A stretch of 64,000 bases of DNA from positions 37,070,228-37,134,227 of the forward strand of contig NC_063062.1 in the NCBI RefSeq assembly GCF_018812025.1. Reading direction: 5' to 3'. The notes beneath the pieces are model-generated. The model was not told the DNA's origin. It did no database searches and saw only the letters and a list, made by a program, of their open reading frames with translations. Position 1 is the stretch's first letter. Every line of letters starts with the position of its first letter. Made by a program: the position numbers and the translations under genes. Positions 11,304 to 23,164 of the stretch are shown in pieces. Source of the stretch: Megalobrama amblycephala. Its lineage: Eukaryota; Chordata; Actinopteri; Cypriniformes; Xenocyprididae.

Positions 11304-12280
11304 TGAACAAGATTCCTTGTCCAATAACGAACGAAAAGTCACATTTTTTTTGTTAAGTTTAGTCATGAACTAAATGTTCAGTGTTAAAACAGTTTGTCCA
11401 ATTCAATGGTTCGTTTTGTTTTTGTTTATTCACAAACTAAAGATCTCATTCAGTGTCACACTGAATCTTGATTCAAAGCACAGACACATTCAGTGAAAAT
11501 GGTGGATTCTTTCAGTAGATCCAACCAATAAAACATTCATGCTAGTCTTGAGAGCAGGAAAATCCACAAAACTGAGAGATTTGGTTCAGTTAAAAAAGAT
11601 TTGTTCATATTTGTTCAAGCCACATGAGTGCTTTCTTTAATCTTAGGGCAACTTTCTGTTAGTAGCTTGAATAACCAAAACACAAATCTACCTCTCGTTG
11701 TATCTGTGTACCTTTCTTTATGTACACTGCACCTCCTGTAAACCTTCAACATCCAAAGCCTGGTGTGTAGTAACTGCAGTGTGTCAAATAAACTAGGACA
11801 CCTCTACCATCTCTTCAACAGATTAACTGTGCCCTAGTTTGTGCTGTGTGCAGCGGCTGACGGGAACATTGAGTTTTGGGGCTGTAATTTAGAGAGAGAG
11901 AGTGTGTGTGTGTGTGTGTGTTTGCACGGCACGCTAGCATCTGTCCGTGCCATGCGAGGACGTTACTGATGCGTCCTCTGTGTATGAGGGAGACAAATGA
12001 TGGTGGTCTGGAAAGAGAGGGAGGCTTTATCCACTTTCAGGTCACCTTACAAATTGCTAATAGTCTCATCCAGTGACGCATCCGAATCCTCCATCCTCAT
12101 TTATGGTGCGTTTATAGTTTGACTGGGCGCTGCTCACACCTTCAGGAGCACCGGAGCTCATCTTGCAAACATTTTCTTCTTCATTACTGGGTTAATTAAA
12201 ATACGATCATTGGGTTTAGTCTCAGGATGGGTCAAGATGATTTTTGTGAGTTCAGCTACTCACCTACCCAACTTGTATAC
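11304..12280. other. Non-coding stretch with GA/GT microsatellite
   Basis: A compound (AG)n(TG)n tract lies at about 11891-11921. The rest is unrecognised AT-rich sequence. Confidence 0.45.
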
Positions 12281-12281
12281 T

Positions 12282-12810
12282 TGTTTGAGGATTTGTATTA
12301 TTACTATTATTGTTTAAATCAATTATTTTTATTTTATTTTAAAACCAATTATTTACATCATGATGAAAATAATCATGATGAAAATTTTCAAAATGGCCAC
12401 AAACTTTTATATTGTTTGAGGATTTTTTTTAATTATAATTTTATTTTTTTTAAATCAATTATTTTTATTTTATTTTAAAACCAATTATTTACACCAAGAT
12501 GAAAATACAATTTTCAAAATGGCCAACAACTTTTATACTTGTTTGAGGATTTTATTTTATTTATTATTTTTTTAATCAATTATTTTATTTTATTTTATTT
12601 TATTTTATTTTATTTTATTTTATTTTATTTTATTTTATTTTATTTTATTTTATTTTATTTTATTTTATTTTATTTTATTTTATTTTATTTTATTTTATTT
12701 TATTTTATTTTATTTTATTTTATTTTATTTTATTTTATTTTATTTTATAAACCAATTATTTACACCAAGATGAAAATGAAAATTTCAAAATGGCCATATA
12801 CAACAGCCAG
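12282..12810. repeat. Three-unit minisatellite with an expanded (TTTTA)n in the third unit
   Basis: The phrase TGTTTGAGG recurs at 12282, 12413 and 12540 (steps of 131 and 127 bp). Each unit ends with aaccaattatttacaycawgatgaaaat and caaaatggcca. In the third unit the short T-rich core has grown into about 170 bp of pure TTTTA. Confidence 0.85.
12574..12749. repeat. (TTTTA)n microsatellite, block 1
   Basis: About 34 near-perfect TTTTA pentamers. The long Phe-Ile-Leu-Tyr frame across it is a repeat translation. Confidence 0.97.
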
Positions 12811-12826
12811 ATTTTGTTCAGCTGAA

Positions 12827-12912
12827 ATATTTTATTTTATTTTATTTTATTTTATTTTATTTTATTTTATTTTATTTTATTTTATTTTATTTTATTTTAT
12901 TTTATTATTTTA
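12827..12912. repeat. (TTTTA)n microsatellite, block 2
   Basis: About 15 pentamers after the phrase gttcagctgaaatat. Confidence 0.96.
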
Positions 12913-12967
12913 TTTTTTATTTAAAATTCACAGAGACAGCTGTGAGGGAAACTTTGTTCAGTTAAAA

Positions 12968-13057
12968 TATTTTTATTTTATTTTATTTTATTTTATTTTA
13001 TTTTATTTTATTTTATTTTATTTTATTTTATTTTATTTTATTTTATTTTATTTATTT
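12968..13057. repeat. (TTTTA)n microsatellite, block 3
   Basis: About 17 pentamers after gttcagttaaaatat, a phrase that parallels the start of block 2. The blocks may therefore have spread by local duplication. Confidence 0.96.
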
Positions 13058-14719
13058 AGAGAGACTTCATTCAGTTAATAGATTACAATTTTATTTTTCA
13101 TTTATTTTTTTATCTCATTTTATTATTTTAAAATCCTCCCAAAAAATTATTTCAAAATAAAAATACATTTTTATTTTACAATAAGTGGCTTCCCAAGACA
13201 ATAATAGAAAAGTAACTCTTTGCCATGATTTTTCAGAAGTTAAAATTTTAATGTCTCCAGACCTGTGCGTTCAGTTCCATCCAGTTGAGCTCCGGCTGAA
13301 CAATCCCTAAGAAACGTCTGAGTGGTTTTTAGTAGACGTGACCTTAAACCAGCCTCTTAAGCTTCCTTAAGACGAGTAGCCGACTAAACGTTCAGACAAC
13401 CCAGACAAGGTTTGCAGTTTGTTCTATTGTCTTTGTTGCACAGTAACACAGGACATACATTAAAGATTCAGGTAGCATTAATGGACATGTAAAAGGCCAA
13501 AGGGGAGATGAAGTGCATGCATGAAATATATATGCAACTTCCCATGAATCTCAAACGGATGATAGGATGAAATGTTCTGCAACATAGCATGTTTGTTTAT
13601 CCTATTGATTATTTGAATGCAGTTTAAGAGACTTGAACTTTAAAATGGTGAAGTGTGTAATTACTGTGGCACTTGCATCGAAATTGCAAAAGCAGAAAAG
13701 AACCCTCCACCCATTTCCAGCCATTGGTCGGACAAACAGATAGCCCCGCTCCCAAACTCACACCACTGGTTGAGCCAGTTCTCCTGTCAGAGCAAAGCGA
13801 TGTTTTGAAAGCCCCACAGTTTCACACATTTCAGGTGAATCAGCCTACGAATGGCTATTTATAGTCGTCTCTGCATATTAATGTGGGATAAGAGAAGGTG
13901 TTTTTGCACAGACAAAAAATGCATCACCTTTAAATACTGAAACGACAGCCTCTTTTGAGCTGATATCTGTTCTTTCTCCCTGACGTGTTGCGGTGGTGTT
14001 GATTTGACCGGTGTCTGACTGGTGAGCAGTCAGTGTTCCAGTGCAGGCAGTGTGATGCTACTGGTCTTGTTTTCATTGGCTATATTTAGACCATGGCCTG
14101 CTCCTCTGCAGAATACTAATCAGGACACTGCAAAGGGTTGAGCGAGGATGGCAAGAGGTAGAATCTCTCTGCACAGTAAATCTCACGCAGACACTTGAGC
14201 TCTAACACTTAATCTGGTCATGTTCGCTATCAAACAGTCTGATTTGGGGGAAATAATTGCCTAGAAATATCGTTTTCCACAAGACTCCGAATAAACATGG
14301 CGCTGAGACGTTTAATGGACATATATGAACACATATTTTCTTTGAAATGTGTTCTCCCCTTCCTTATTTACATTCATCCTCCACCGTCTCTCTTTCCCTT
14401 CGGCTTCCTCCCTTCTTCTCTGTCCATCTTTACACCCCCGTGCCTCTCTTATTCCTCCTCTTCTCTGGTGGACGACTGTAGCAGATGCCAAATTGCAGAA
14501 TTATTCACAGGCCTAAAGATGAATGTACATGCACATCTGTTCCTGTATCCTGGCGGGTTCGAGCACAGCCATGCTTGATGTGTGTAGTAACTGATTAAAT
14601 TGGGAAAAAAAGAGATTTATATCCGAACTGTGTCTTGTGGTTGGCACATTTAACACATTTCTAGAGACTGGCTTGCAATGCATCTGGATCCTGTTGTTGA
14701 AAACGTTGATATTGGCATA
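13058..14719. other. Non-coding stretch, nothing recognised
   Basis: Mixed-composition sequence with a pyrimidine-rich tract at about 14380-14470. No coding frame that I recognise and no terminal-repeat element. Confidence 0.45.
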
Positions 14720-15945
14720 CTTTATAGAGGTTCAAGTGTGTAGCGCTGAAACCCTATTGTAATTGTTAAATTTTCCAAGGATCAGCATTCTCCCCTAAAA
14801 GTGATTGGGCAGACCAATTTGAGGGCTGTTAGTACTCGCACCGTCTACAACGGCTCACCCCGATCGGCCTGAAGGGGCGCTACAGCGGTCAAAAGTTTGT
14901 AATGGTTCATAACTCCTGAACCGTTAGGCGTAGACTCAAGTGGAATCCTTGGCTCATGAAAGACCCAAATTACTGGGTATTTTGGATTTTTTGAAAAACC
15001 CACTTTTGCAATCTAGTCCTAAGTTTTTGACCCAATCAGAATCAAACCAGTCCAGCAAGATTCTCTGGAGTCTGATTATCAATAATTATCAATAAAAGGT
15101 TTGAATTTTGATTCACGGTCTCTGAGGGTCGCCAAAACGTTAGAAGTGGGTGGAGACACTTTTACTAAAATGGCTATAACTCGTGAACAGAATGAGATAT
15201 TTTCACCAAACTTGGCACACCTATGTAAGAGCTCATTCTGTGGTCATGTGAAAAAGGACGCAATGACTGGCCACTTGGTGGCGCTATAACAGGAAAAAAA
15301 AACCTGAAAACCGGTATAACTAGTTCACCATTAGTCCGAATGACTTGAAAATGGGCATGCAGTGTCTTTGTCCAAGGTGCCATGATTGTCTCTGAGAACA
15401 TTGATGTATCTCAAAAAACATGTCCGCCATCGGCAAAATTAATTTTGAGCAGCTATCAGAGAAGGTTAACGGAGGCTGATCGGAACGAAACTCACTGGGC
15501 CTGTTTGACTTACGGACCTAGAGACCTGTAAGAAATTCGAAAGAAATTGGCCACCGGTGGGCGCCTTCATGTTTTTCACGTGTGTAAAGTATCGTGTATC
15601 GAGGGATTTTTGGCACACGGCCACAACATTCATACCGCCATGGTAGAACTCCTCATTCTGAGCAACTTTGCCTCTAGGACCGCAGCTGTCCATCAAATCA
15701 TTCGTTAAATATTGGAGATTATTTCAAAAACCAACTTTGGCAAACTAGTCCTAGATTTTTGGCTCAATCTTGATAACTGTTAAAAAGCTTTATGAACCAT
15801 ATATTTCCTATGATGAATTGCCTGCATTGGCTGTAAATGGTCTTTTCCATCTACGATAAAACTAAATAAAACTAATACGCATGTGCTTAAAGGCCTTAAA
15901 GCACTAAAATCCAGATAATTGCTGCTCGCAGCTGTATTTATTATT
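14720..15945. repeat. Dispersed repeat family A, copy 1 (uninterrupted)
   Basis: It contains blocks also found at 47888-50664: cgttaggcgtagactcaa, ggaatgagatattttcacc-like, ggccacttggtggcgctata and ttttggctcaa. It ends with ctgctcgcagctgtattt. The type resembles a common cyprinid repeat, and I do not assign a superfamily. Copy 1 shows the pre-insertion state of both sites at which copy 2 was interrupted. Confidence 0.75.
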
Positions 15946-15954
15946 ATTATTTGT

Positions 15955-16152
15955 GGTTACACTTTATTTTAATTGTCCACTTTAGACATTCTGTTAACTA
16001 TAGTTATATAAGTAACTTTATCTTTGCAAGTATCTTTGCAACTACATGTCAACTAACTCTCAGTAGAGTATTAGTAGACTGTTAGGTTAGGGTTTGATGC
16101 AAAGATATAGTCAGTAGAATTTCTAATGTGGACCATTGAAATAAAGTGTAAC
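15955..16152. mobile_element. MITE B, copy 1 (GGTTACACTTTATTT ends)
   Basis: The ends GGTTACACTTTATTTtAAT and the inverse ATTGAAATAAAGTGTAAC enclose about 200 bp with internal actnttagtagactgttaggttag. Related copies are at 17991-18184 and 40482-40648. Confidence 0.7.
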
Positions 16153-16264
16153 TTGTAACTTGTAATGCTTGTGAAGATTTTTGTGGCTAAATGTTTTTTG
16201 CATCAACAATTTAGATAATGTTTTGAGCATTTTATCAACATAAAACCTATAGATATTTCACACT

Positions 16265-16289
16265 AAAAAAAAAAAAAAAAAAAAAAAAA
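16265..16289. repeat. Poly(A) tract
   Basis: Run of about 25 A. Confidence 0.9.
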
Positions 16290-16833
16290 CACTTTTCTGT
16301 ATGGATCCATTAGTTAACGTTGGTTAATGCGATAAGCAACATTAACTAATCAAATAATACCAAATCAATTAATAAAACTATAAGCACCCTAAATTAAATG
16401 TTGAAAACATAAAAGCATGAAATAGCCACTGAATATTGTCTTGAAATGCTGTGCTGGGACTGAATCAGTGAATCATTTTGGAAACTTTTGATATAAATGA
16501 ACCATCCAAACAAAGTGATTCAGTTAAATGGATGGGGTAATATGGCATAACTTCACAGTAGAGATCCATCAGCGTGTTGCAGTTGGATCACTCCATCAGT
16601 GTTGTGCACTTTAATAGGAGTTTGGTTGAGGGATGGAGGGGTGAGGAGTGTGGTGCACGGGGCGAGATTGAGGGAAAGTGGTGACAGGTTGTATGGATGG
16701 TGAGTACAGTGGCCTTTGATCTCAGTACGGATCTGGACGCTGGGGAATCCATCTCTCTATCCCACATACTGCTACGGTACTGGCACTCTATGAGACCTCA
16801 AATCCCCCATACACACAATTAAACGCTTGCCCG

Positions 16834-16860
16834 CACACACACACACACACACACACACAC
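16834..16860. repeat. (CA)n microsatellite
   Basis: About 13 CA dinucleotides. Confidence 0.93.
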
Positions 16861-17052
16861 TTATGTGAACAATTTGCTGCAGCTGGAAGGATTTTATTTT
16901 TTTTTTCAATCCCTTGAATTGTAGTCATTAGGGCAAATCCATTAAATACCGGTAGATGGGGCACTTTTGCATGTAGAAATTCAGCTCAAAAATCTTAATT
17001 TCTAAGCACATGCTATTAGTGTTGTTATTGTTAACTAAAACAACTAAACGTA

Positions 17053-17053
<1 letters not shown>

Positions 17054-17115
<62 letters not shown>

Positions 17116-17129
17116 TATATATATATATG
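17054..17129. repeat. (A)n(TA)n compound microsatellite
   Basis: Poly(A) of about 18 is followed by about 28 TA units with one GATA interruption. It directly abuts the fold-back element at 17132. Confidence 0.95.
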
Positions 17130-17131
17130 TA

Positions 17132-17629
17132 TGGAAGAGGATTAGGGTCAAGCAATAATAAAAAAATAAAACCATCTCAAGATTAAAGTTGTTACATTTC
17201 AAGAAAAAAACTCGTTAAATTTCGAGCAAAAAGTTGAAATAAAATGTTGAGAATAAACTCATTAAATTACGAGAAAAAAGTCGAGATAAAATGTTGAGAA
17301 TAAAGTCATTAAATTATGAGAATAAAGTCATTAAATTATGAGAAAAAAGTCGTTAAATTACAAGAACACATTCGTTAAATTATGAGAAAAATGTCGTTAA
17401 ATTTTGAGAAAAAAAGTCGAGATAAAATGTTGAGAATAAAGTCATTAAATTACGAGAAAAAAGTCATTAAATTATGAGAACCAATTTTCTCATAATTTAA
17501 CAAATTTATTCTCAACATTTTATTTCGGCTTTTTTCTCGAAATTTAACGAGTTTTTTCTCGAAATTTAACAACTTTAATCTCGAGATGGTTTTATTTTTT
17601 TATTTTTGCTTGGCCCTAATCCTCTTCCG
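17132..17629. mobile_element. TA-flanked fold-back MITE with internal short repeats
   Basis: The left end TGGAAGAGGATTAGGGTCAA and the right end (inverse of CGGAAGAGGATTAGGGCCAA) are flanked by TA at 17130-17131 and 17630-17631. The inverted arms extend at least 100 bp. The centre is built of 17-19 bp words of the type GAGAATAAAGTCATTAAATTA, some in inverted orientation near 17480. No coding capacity. Confidence 0.85.
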
Positions 17630-17990
17630 TAAATATGAGATGAAAAACCCAAAATAAAAAAATAAATAAATAAACTTCATTAATTTAACTTCATTCATTT
17701 AAACTTTATTATGTTAAAACATTTCTAAACATTTCTAATTTTCATTTAAGCTGAAGAACTAAAATTATTAAAAGTGAAATAAAAATAAATTAAATCTAAG
17801 TAGAAGTACAAAAAAAAAAAAATAAGAAAAATGACAAAAGCACTTAACAAAATTACTAAAAATAAAAATAAAAAAACAAAAGCCAATTTTAGATATTAAT
17901 AAATACTATAATAATATTTAAATAATACTAAAAGAATGCTGCCTTCATTGGTAATGCACTGAAATAGTGAGTATTTGCATATATATAGTC

Positions 17991-18184
17991 GGTTACACTT
18001 TATTTCAATGGTCCACTTCAGACTTCCTACTAACTATAAGTAACTTTGCAACAACATGTAAACTTATTCTACTAACCTGAACCCTAACCTAACAGTCTAC
18101 TAATACTCTACTGAAAGTTAGTTGACATGTAGTTGTAAACAGTTAGTAGAATGTCTAAAGTGGACCACTGAAATAAATTGTAAC
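17991..18184. mobile_element. MITE B, copy 2
   Basis: The ends GGTTACACTTTATTTCAATG and the inverse (CACTGAAATAAATTGTAACC) enclose 194 bp. It shares the internal word cctaacctaacagtctactaa with the other copies in inverted orientation. Confidence 0.8.
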
Positions 18185-18639
18185 CAAAAAAGTTATTGTA
18201 TACATAATTTAGTTTCTATTGTTTCTACATAAATTAGACTCATTATTCAAATTGTGCATTATTTACAAAACTCCTGATGCCTGGGGCAAATAATGATGCC
18301 GTTATTTAATCAAAATCAGAATTTTATTTAAAAAGGATCTTATTTTTACATGTTCTATTGATCGTGACAGCAGTTATTCCTCAGATGATGGAGAACAGCA
18401 TCATAACTGGGAACACTTCCAGGCGTTTTAAAGATTCAGGTACCTGAATTAAAGTGCTGCAGTGAGATTGTGAAGTCGCAGTGAAGTATGTCAGATTGCA
18501 GTAGAATGCGGCATCCTGTGCAGTAGAGTTGATAAACTGAGAATAATGACTTTTTTGTTTAAAACAGACATCACGATTCTGAATTAGCACCTAAACAAAA
18601 TAACATAATTGCTGCAGTCTGTTTAAAAAAAATATTTAT

Positions 18640-18775
18640 TTGAATGAATTATTTAAAAAAGAATGATTCAATGACTCACTCATAAAGACTTCACTTGATT
18701 CATTACTGGATGAATCAGTGTTTTTAAACAAATCTCTCGAGTGAATGATTCAATGACAAATACATTTGTTAACAG
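18640..18775. repeat. Single-copy relative of the 54.2-57.1 kb tandem unit
   Basis: The phrase gaatgattcaatgactcact followed by cataaagac and tcacttgatt is almost the core of the large tandem array, but here it occurs about once. A second, weaker hit lies at about 18745 (gtgaatgattcaatgac). Confidence 0.65.
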
Positions 18776-18829
18776 TCACTTATTGCCACCTACTGGTGTA
18801 ATGATGTAATGATACAATCTTTATCTTAA

Positions 18830-19146
18830 AGTCCCCCTGTAGTCAATAATTGTGTCCCTTAAAACTAATCTTTGATCACCAAAATGACATATTTAAATGT
18901 TTGTTTCCTTAAAAAAAAAATTCTTCATGGCTTAAAATTGTTCGAATGTAACTCTACACCCTTGCCTCATTTAGTATACGCAGTTCTATGAATATGCAAA
19001 TGAGCCCCGCCTCCACTCACACCAGCTCAGAGATCCACTCGTTGATGATCACACGTTGACTTGATTGGTTTTTCCTAAAGCACATTAAAAACACCACATA
19101 GACATATAAACAACATTAAAAACTTGATTTTCACCACAGGGGGACT
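18830..19146. mobile_element. TTAA-flanked MITE (AGTCCCCCTG ends)
   Basis: TTAA at 18826-18829 and 19147-19150 flanks AGTCCCCCTGTAGTCAA ... TTTCACCACAGGGGGACT. The terminal inverted repeats are about 13-15 bp. The body matches 2470-2810. It is 317 bp and non-coding. Confidence 0.85.
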
Positions 19147-19150
19147 TTAA

Positions 19151-20245
19151 GCACCATGTTACTTTCAATATATGATTTTCTTTATTTTGATCTTTACTGT
19201 AGACATCAGTGTTTATATCCGAACTATAAACGTTTATAGTACTTCTGCGATCATTTGAATTACTGTACGACAGAAATAATGACATTGCATGGTTGAAAAG
19301 TGGATTGTGAAGCTGTTTCATATCTCGTACCATATGATGGTACTTGTCAAAGATTTAATAGACTAAGCCGAATCGTTGTCATTTAGGAATAAGATTGCCT
19401 GGGTGTTGAAATCGAGATTGCAATCTTTTAACGATTAATCGTGCAGCTCTATGCAACCTAAAACTAATTCGCAAACTGCATTGAGTGCAGATTTTGTGAC
19501 TGATTCAGCTCATGCATTTAGGGAATTAGGTGCTAAAACAACAGAAAAATCATTTATTCTTAGAGAGACAGCAAAAGGCAGGCGAAAGAAAGAGAGTTCT
19601 GCTTCAGATAGTAGAACTGGCATATAAGATTGCAGTTTAACAGGATTTCATGAAGGAGAGAGAGAAAATGAGAGACAAGAGGAGCATCCAGGTGCTTCAT
19701 CATTCGAGTGACAAGTGCGCAGCGGTTGTGTGTGTATGTGTGTGTTGGAGCAACATGTCCGCCGGTCACCTCACCGCTGTCTGGCCAAGACCCATATTCC
19801 CCCCAGCATTTGGAGTCCGTCCAGGCTTCGTCTCTGTACCCGATCTATTCCCACTGTCTGGCTCCTGCATTGACCTGAAGAAGGTGTAAAAGTAGACGAC
19901 GCCACCCTGAGAACTAAAGCCATTCTTTTCTTCTAACCTGTGACCTTCATTTAGCTTAGAGGTATTCATCCACATTCATCCTCACGAACCCTTCTCCAGC
20001 CTTCATCCGTGTCACTGTAGGTACACCAGCCATCTGGATGTGGCTGACACTATAAATCTCTCAAATCCAAAACTCCGTCACCATGGGAACTGCTGAAGAG
20101 GTCAACACAACTGCCTCGCCCACCCTGCCACACAGCCAATCACGTTGGAATTATTTCAAATTCACGATCTCGGAAAGAGATGTAGAGTGTTCTTGCAGAA
20201 CCAGACTGAAGAATGTGATTTTAAGAATGTTGGCTTTGCTTTAGA
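19151..20245. other. Non-coding stretch, nothing recognised
   Basis: Short chance frames only (for example around 19650-19889 on the plus strand). Composition is somewhat less AT-rich near 19700-20150. Confidence 0.4.
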
Positions 20246-20247
20246 CA

Positions 20248-21530
20248 CTATGGGCCAAATTTACTAATCAGGGTAAATTAGTGTGCGACCGCAATCCCAT
20301 AAAAGTGCCGATGGGAGTGGAAAATTCTGTGGTTGATCTACTGACAATCTAATGACAGCAGACTGCACATCATGTTAGTTTTCTTTATTTTACAAAAAGC
20401 ACAACATTTTGTTTTGACTATGAGTGTACACAAATAAAAGAAGACATTTCATAGTTTTGAATGATGTATAACTCTTATTTGTATGTCCAAAACTGACGGA
20501 GTATTTCGATAAGAATTGGTAAGAAAAAAACAAGGTGGTAGCGCCTGCGCGACCGTCGACCCCTGAGAGTTAAAGCCCCGATATTGTTCAAGCGAAATCG
20601 AAGAATAAACTGATGTCATTTTTAACTAAATCAGGCCAAAACAAAGTTCATTTTGGGAGTTCGAAATGCAAACCAAAGCAAACTCTCAGGAAAAGTTTGC
20701 TCCAGCTGCAAAACACCTTCATACTACCATTGGTCCATGATAATAATAATAATAATAATAATAGGAGGTGTGCGCTGAGGCTCCGCACATCACATATTTA
20801 CATAATCATCTAAACGACACTATCAGCAGTGTGAGATGTTCGATAACAGTATATCACTGCTCACATATTTCGAACTTCGTGTTACCCCTAAATGAAGAAG
20901 AAAAAATATATTTTTTCCTTTGCTTGTTCTTGTACAGATGACAACATTGTAAAAACGATCCCCATTTACACGGATTCACAAAAACGACTAAAAATGCTGC
21001 ATTCTGCTGTCAGGCCAGTAGTTGGCAATGATGTCACTTTGTAAAGAAACATTACGTGCCTATAGACTGAACACGTAACAAGCATGCGTATGACATCACC
21101 GTTTTCACAAATTTGCATTTTTGTTGTTCGTTTTCAAAAACTTGCACTTTGAAACCCGATTTCAAAAGATTGCGTTTTCAGGCTGACAAAATGCTGTTGT
21201 CGTGTACAGCAAAAAAATGATATACAAAGTTTTCTGTGTTTAGTTAAAAATGCAGCTCATCTCCATTATGACCAATGCAATCTACCAAGAGCAAAGCAAC
21301 TATCGCAGCCATGTCAAGCATGAAATGTGTTAAGACATGTTTTTATGCTTTAAATAAAGGCGCTGATACCAGTAAATTGACTACAGCAAATCTTAGTAAA
21401 TTATGTGCATGATTTATTTCAATACTCTCTTCCCATAAATATTGCGTCTGAAAGGGAAGCTCCTACAAATGCATATGCACAAAAACAACCCTTCTCATGC
21501 CTGTTCATGGCTAATTTCTCACTGCGTCTC
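20248..21530. mobile_element. Probable non-autonomous DNA element, boundaries unsure
   Basis: The left part begins gggccaaatttactaatcag. The right part has ccagtaaattgactacagc followed by ttagtaaattatgtgcatg. Both phrases occur together in a common fish repeat as I recall it. The middle (20450-21250) differs in character and may be a second insertion. An (AAT)n run lies at 20740-20763. Confidence 0.35.
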
Positions 21531-23160
21531 TTTACAAGATGTTCAATGCCGTAGTGCTGTACCATAGAGCAAGGTTTAGGGCTGGGCGACATGATGATAT
21601 ACAGTATAACGATAGAGTATAACGAGCGTTCAAAGACAATTAAGAGATTCAAATGTTGATCAGTTATGTTCCATTAAGAGATATAAGTATTGGTCAGTAT
21701 TGTTCTGTTATGATATATAAATATTGCTCAGTATTTTTTTCAGTGAGAGTGTACAATACTCAAAAAGCATCAATGAAGATACTGTATAACCAGGTGTTTT
21801 AAGTGAAAAATAGCCAGTCTGACGTGAGTTTAGCATTTTCAAAATTTCATTAACAGTCACTCATCTGCATTGTAAAAAGTGCTATATAAATAAAGGTGAC
21901 TTGACAAACAATAATGTTGAGAAATATAGGGTACAGCTTTAAGTAAAATCTCTGATTTCAGGCAGAAATATTACATACTTTACAAGTCTGTGATTTTAGA
22001 CAACATTAGGAATCATCAGGATTTTTTTCTAGCAGAGGATTGTGAAAATGAGGCCTGAATTTAAAGAATATCCAGTAGCACAGTTTCATAGAAAGATGAG
22101 AAGACGCCACCATAGACCCTACAGCGTCTCATATGACAAAGATAGGAGAAACAGTCCAACAGCAGCACATACACTTCATGAATCTTGCTGGGAAAGGGTA
22201 GCATGAAGGGACCCTTTGCTGAAAAATCTCATATCGCATCTAGTCTGCCCAAGGCGCGTGAGACTCGCCAATTTGTAAGAAGAGTCTAAGGCTGGATGAG
22301 ACCGAAATTGAACTTCAAGCCTCAGTGCTAAGTGCTTTGTTTAGTGCAAAGCTAACACATTGTGATGGTGGCGTCGTCTCTGTGACAGAAACACACAAAG
22401 ATAGATGGATTGTCATTTGAAATCTTACAAAAGTATTCACTTAATTGCTCAGTAATTCTGTGCAAAGCAATAAAATCTGAACAGATCCAAGTTTTTGAAG
22501 GCTCTGTAAATGCAGCAGCTACAGTAGAACAGCTCTTTAGAGACGCTTTTGGTTAGAAACTAAGGGGAGCTTCAATCTATTTTCATTAGGAATAAATGAT
22601 TGTTGCTTGTCAAAGAGAAGGAAACCACTCCGCAGGATGTTAATAGAAAAGTTTCAGATGTCTTGCCCTGGGCTATCAGTGACAAAACTTTAAGCAAATT
22701 AAGAAATACAGCTAGACGTGCTGCTTGAATGCTGAAATGCTAGAGGAGGTTGCGACACTGCCATCCACTTTTTTAGTGGCCTTGTTTCCAGAAGTATTTT
22801 TTCCCATATAGGGATTTTGGAAAAGTCTTCATTTAGGAGTCATGAACCAAACCAAACGAGGCGAATTACAAATTTTGATTTAAAGCTAAAAAAGTGACAA
22901 AATAACAAGCAATGAGGGGAGAACTACAATGCAATGAAGTATTGTAAATGATGTAAAATGTATAAATATAAAACTATTGATTCAACGATGCTGATAGAAT
23001 ATATATAGAAACAACATATTTTATGTTTAATACAAAATATGCATATTAAGTATGCAAATAATTGAGTAGTTTGAGGGCATAGGGAGATTGACTCCATTGA
23101 GTCTATGTGAAATCAATGCAATTTTCACCAGGAATTCTGCTGTTAAAAAAAAAAAAAAGA
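21531..23160. other. Non-coding stretch with a possible retroelement tail
   Basis: At 21868-21905 the phrase aaaagtgctatataaataaa followed by ggtgacttgac resembles the 3' tail of fish LINE or SINE families, but no coding or promoter part precedes it. The rest is unrecognised. Confidence 0.35.
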
Positions 23161-23164
23161 TAAA

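Noticed and set aside
12539..13078. 179-codon frame rich in Phe-Ile-Leu-Tyr
   Set aside because: Translation of (TTTTA)n, which lacks stops in several frames.
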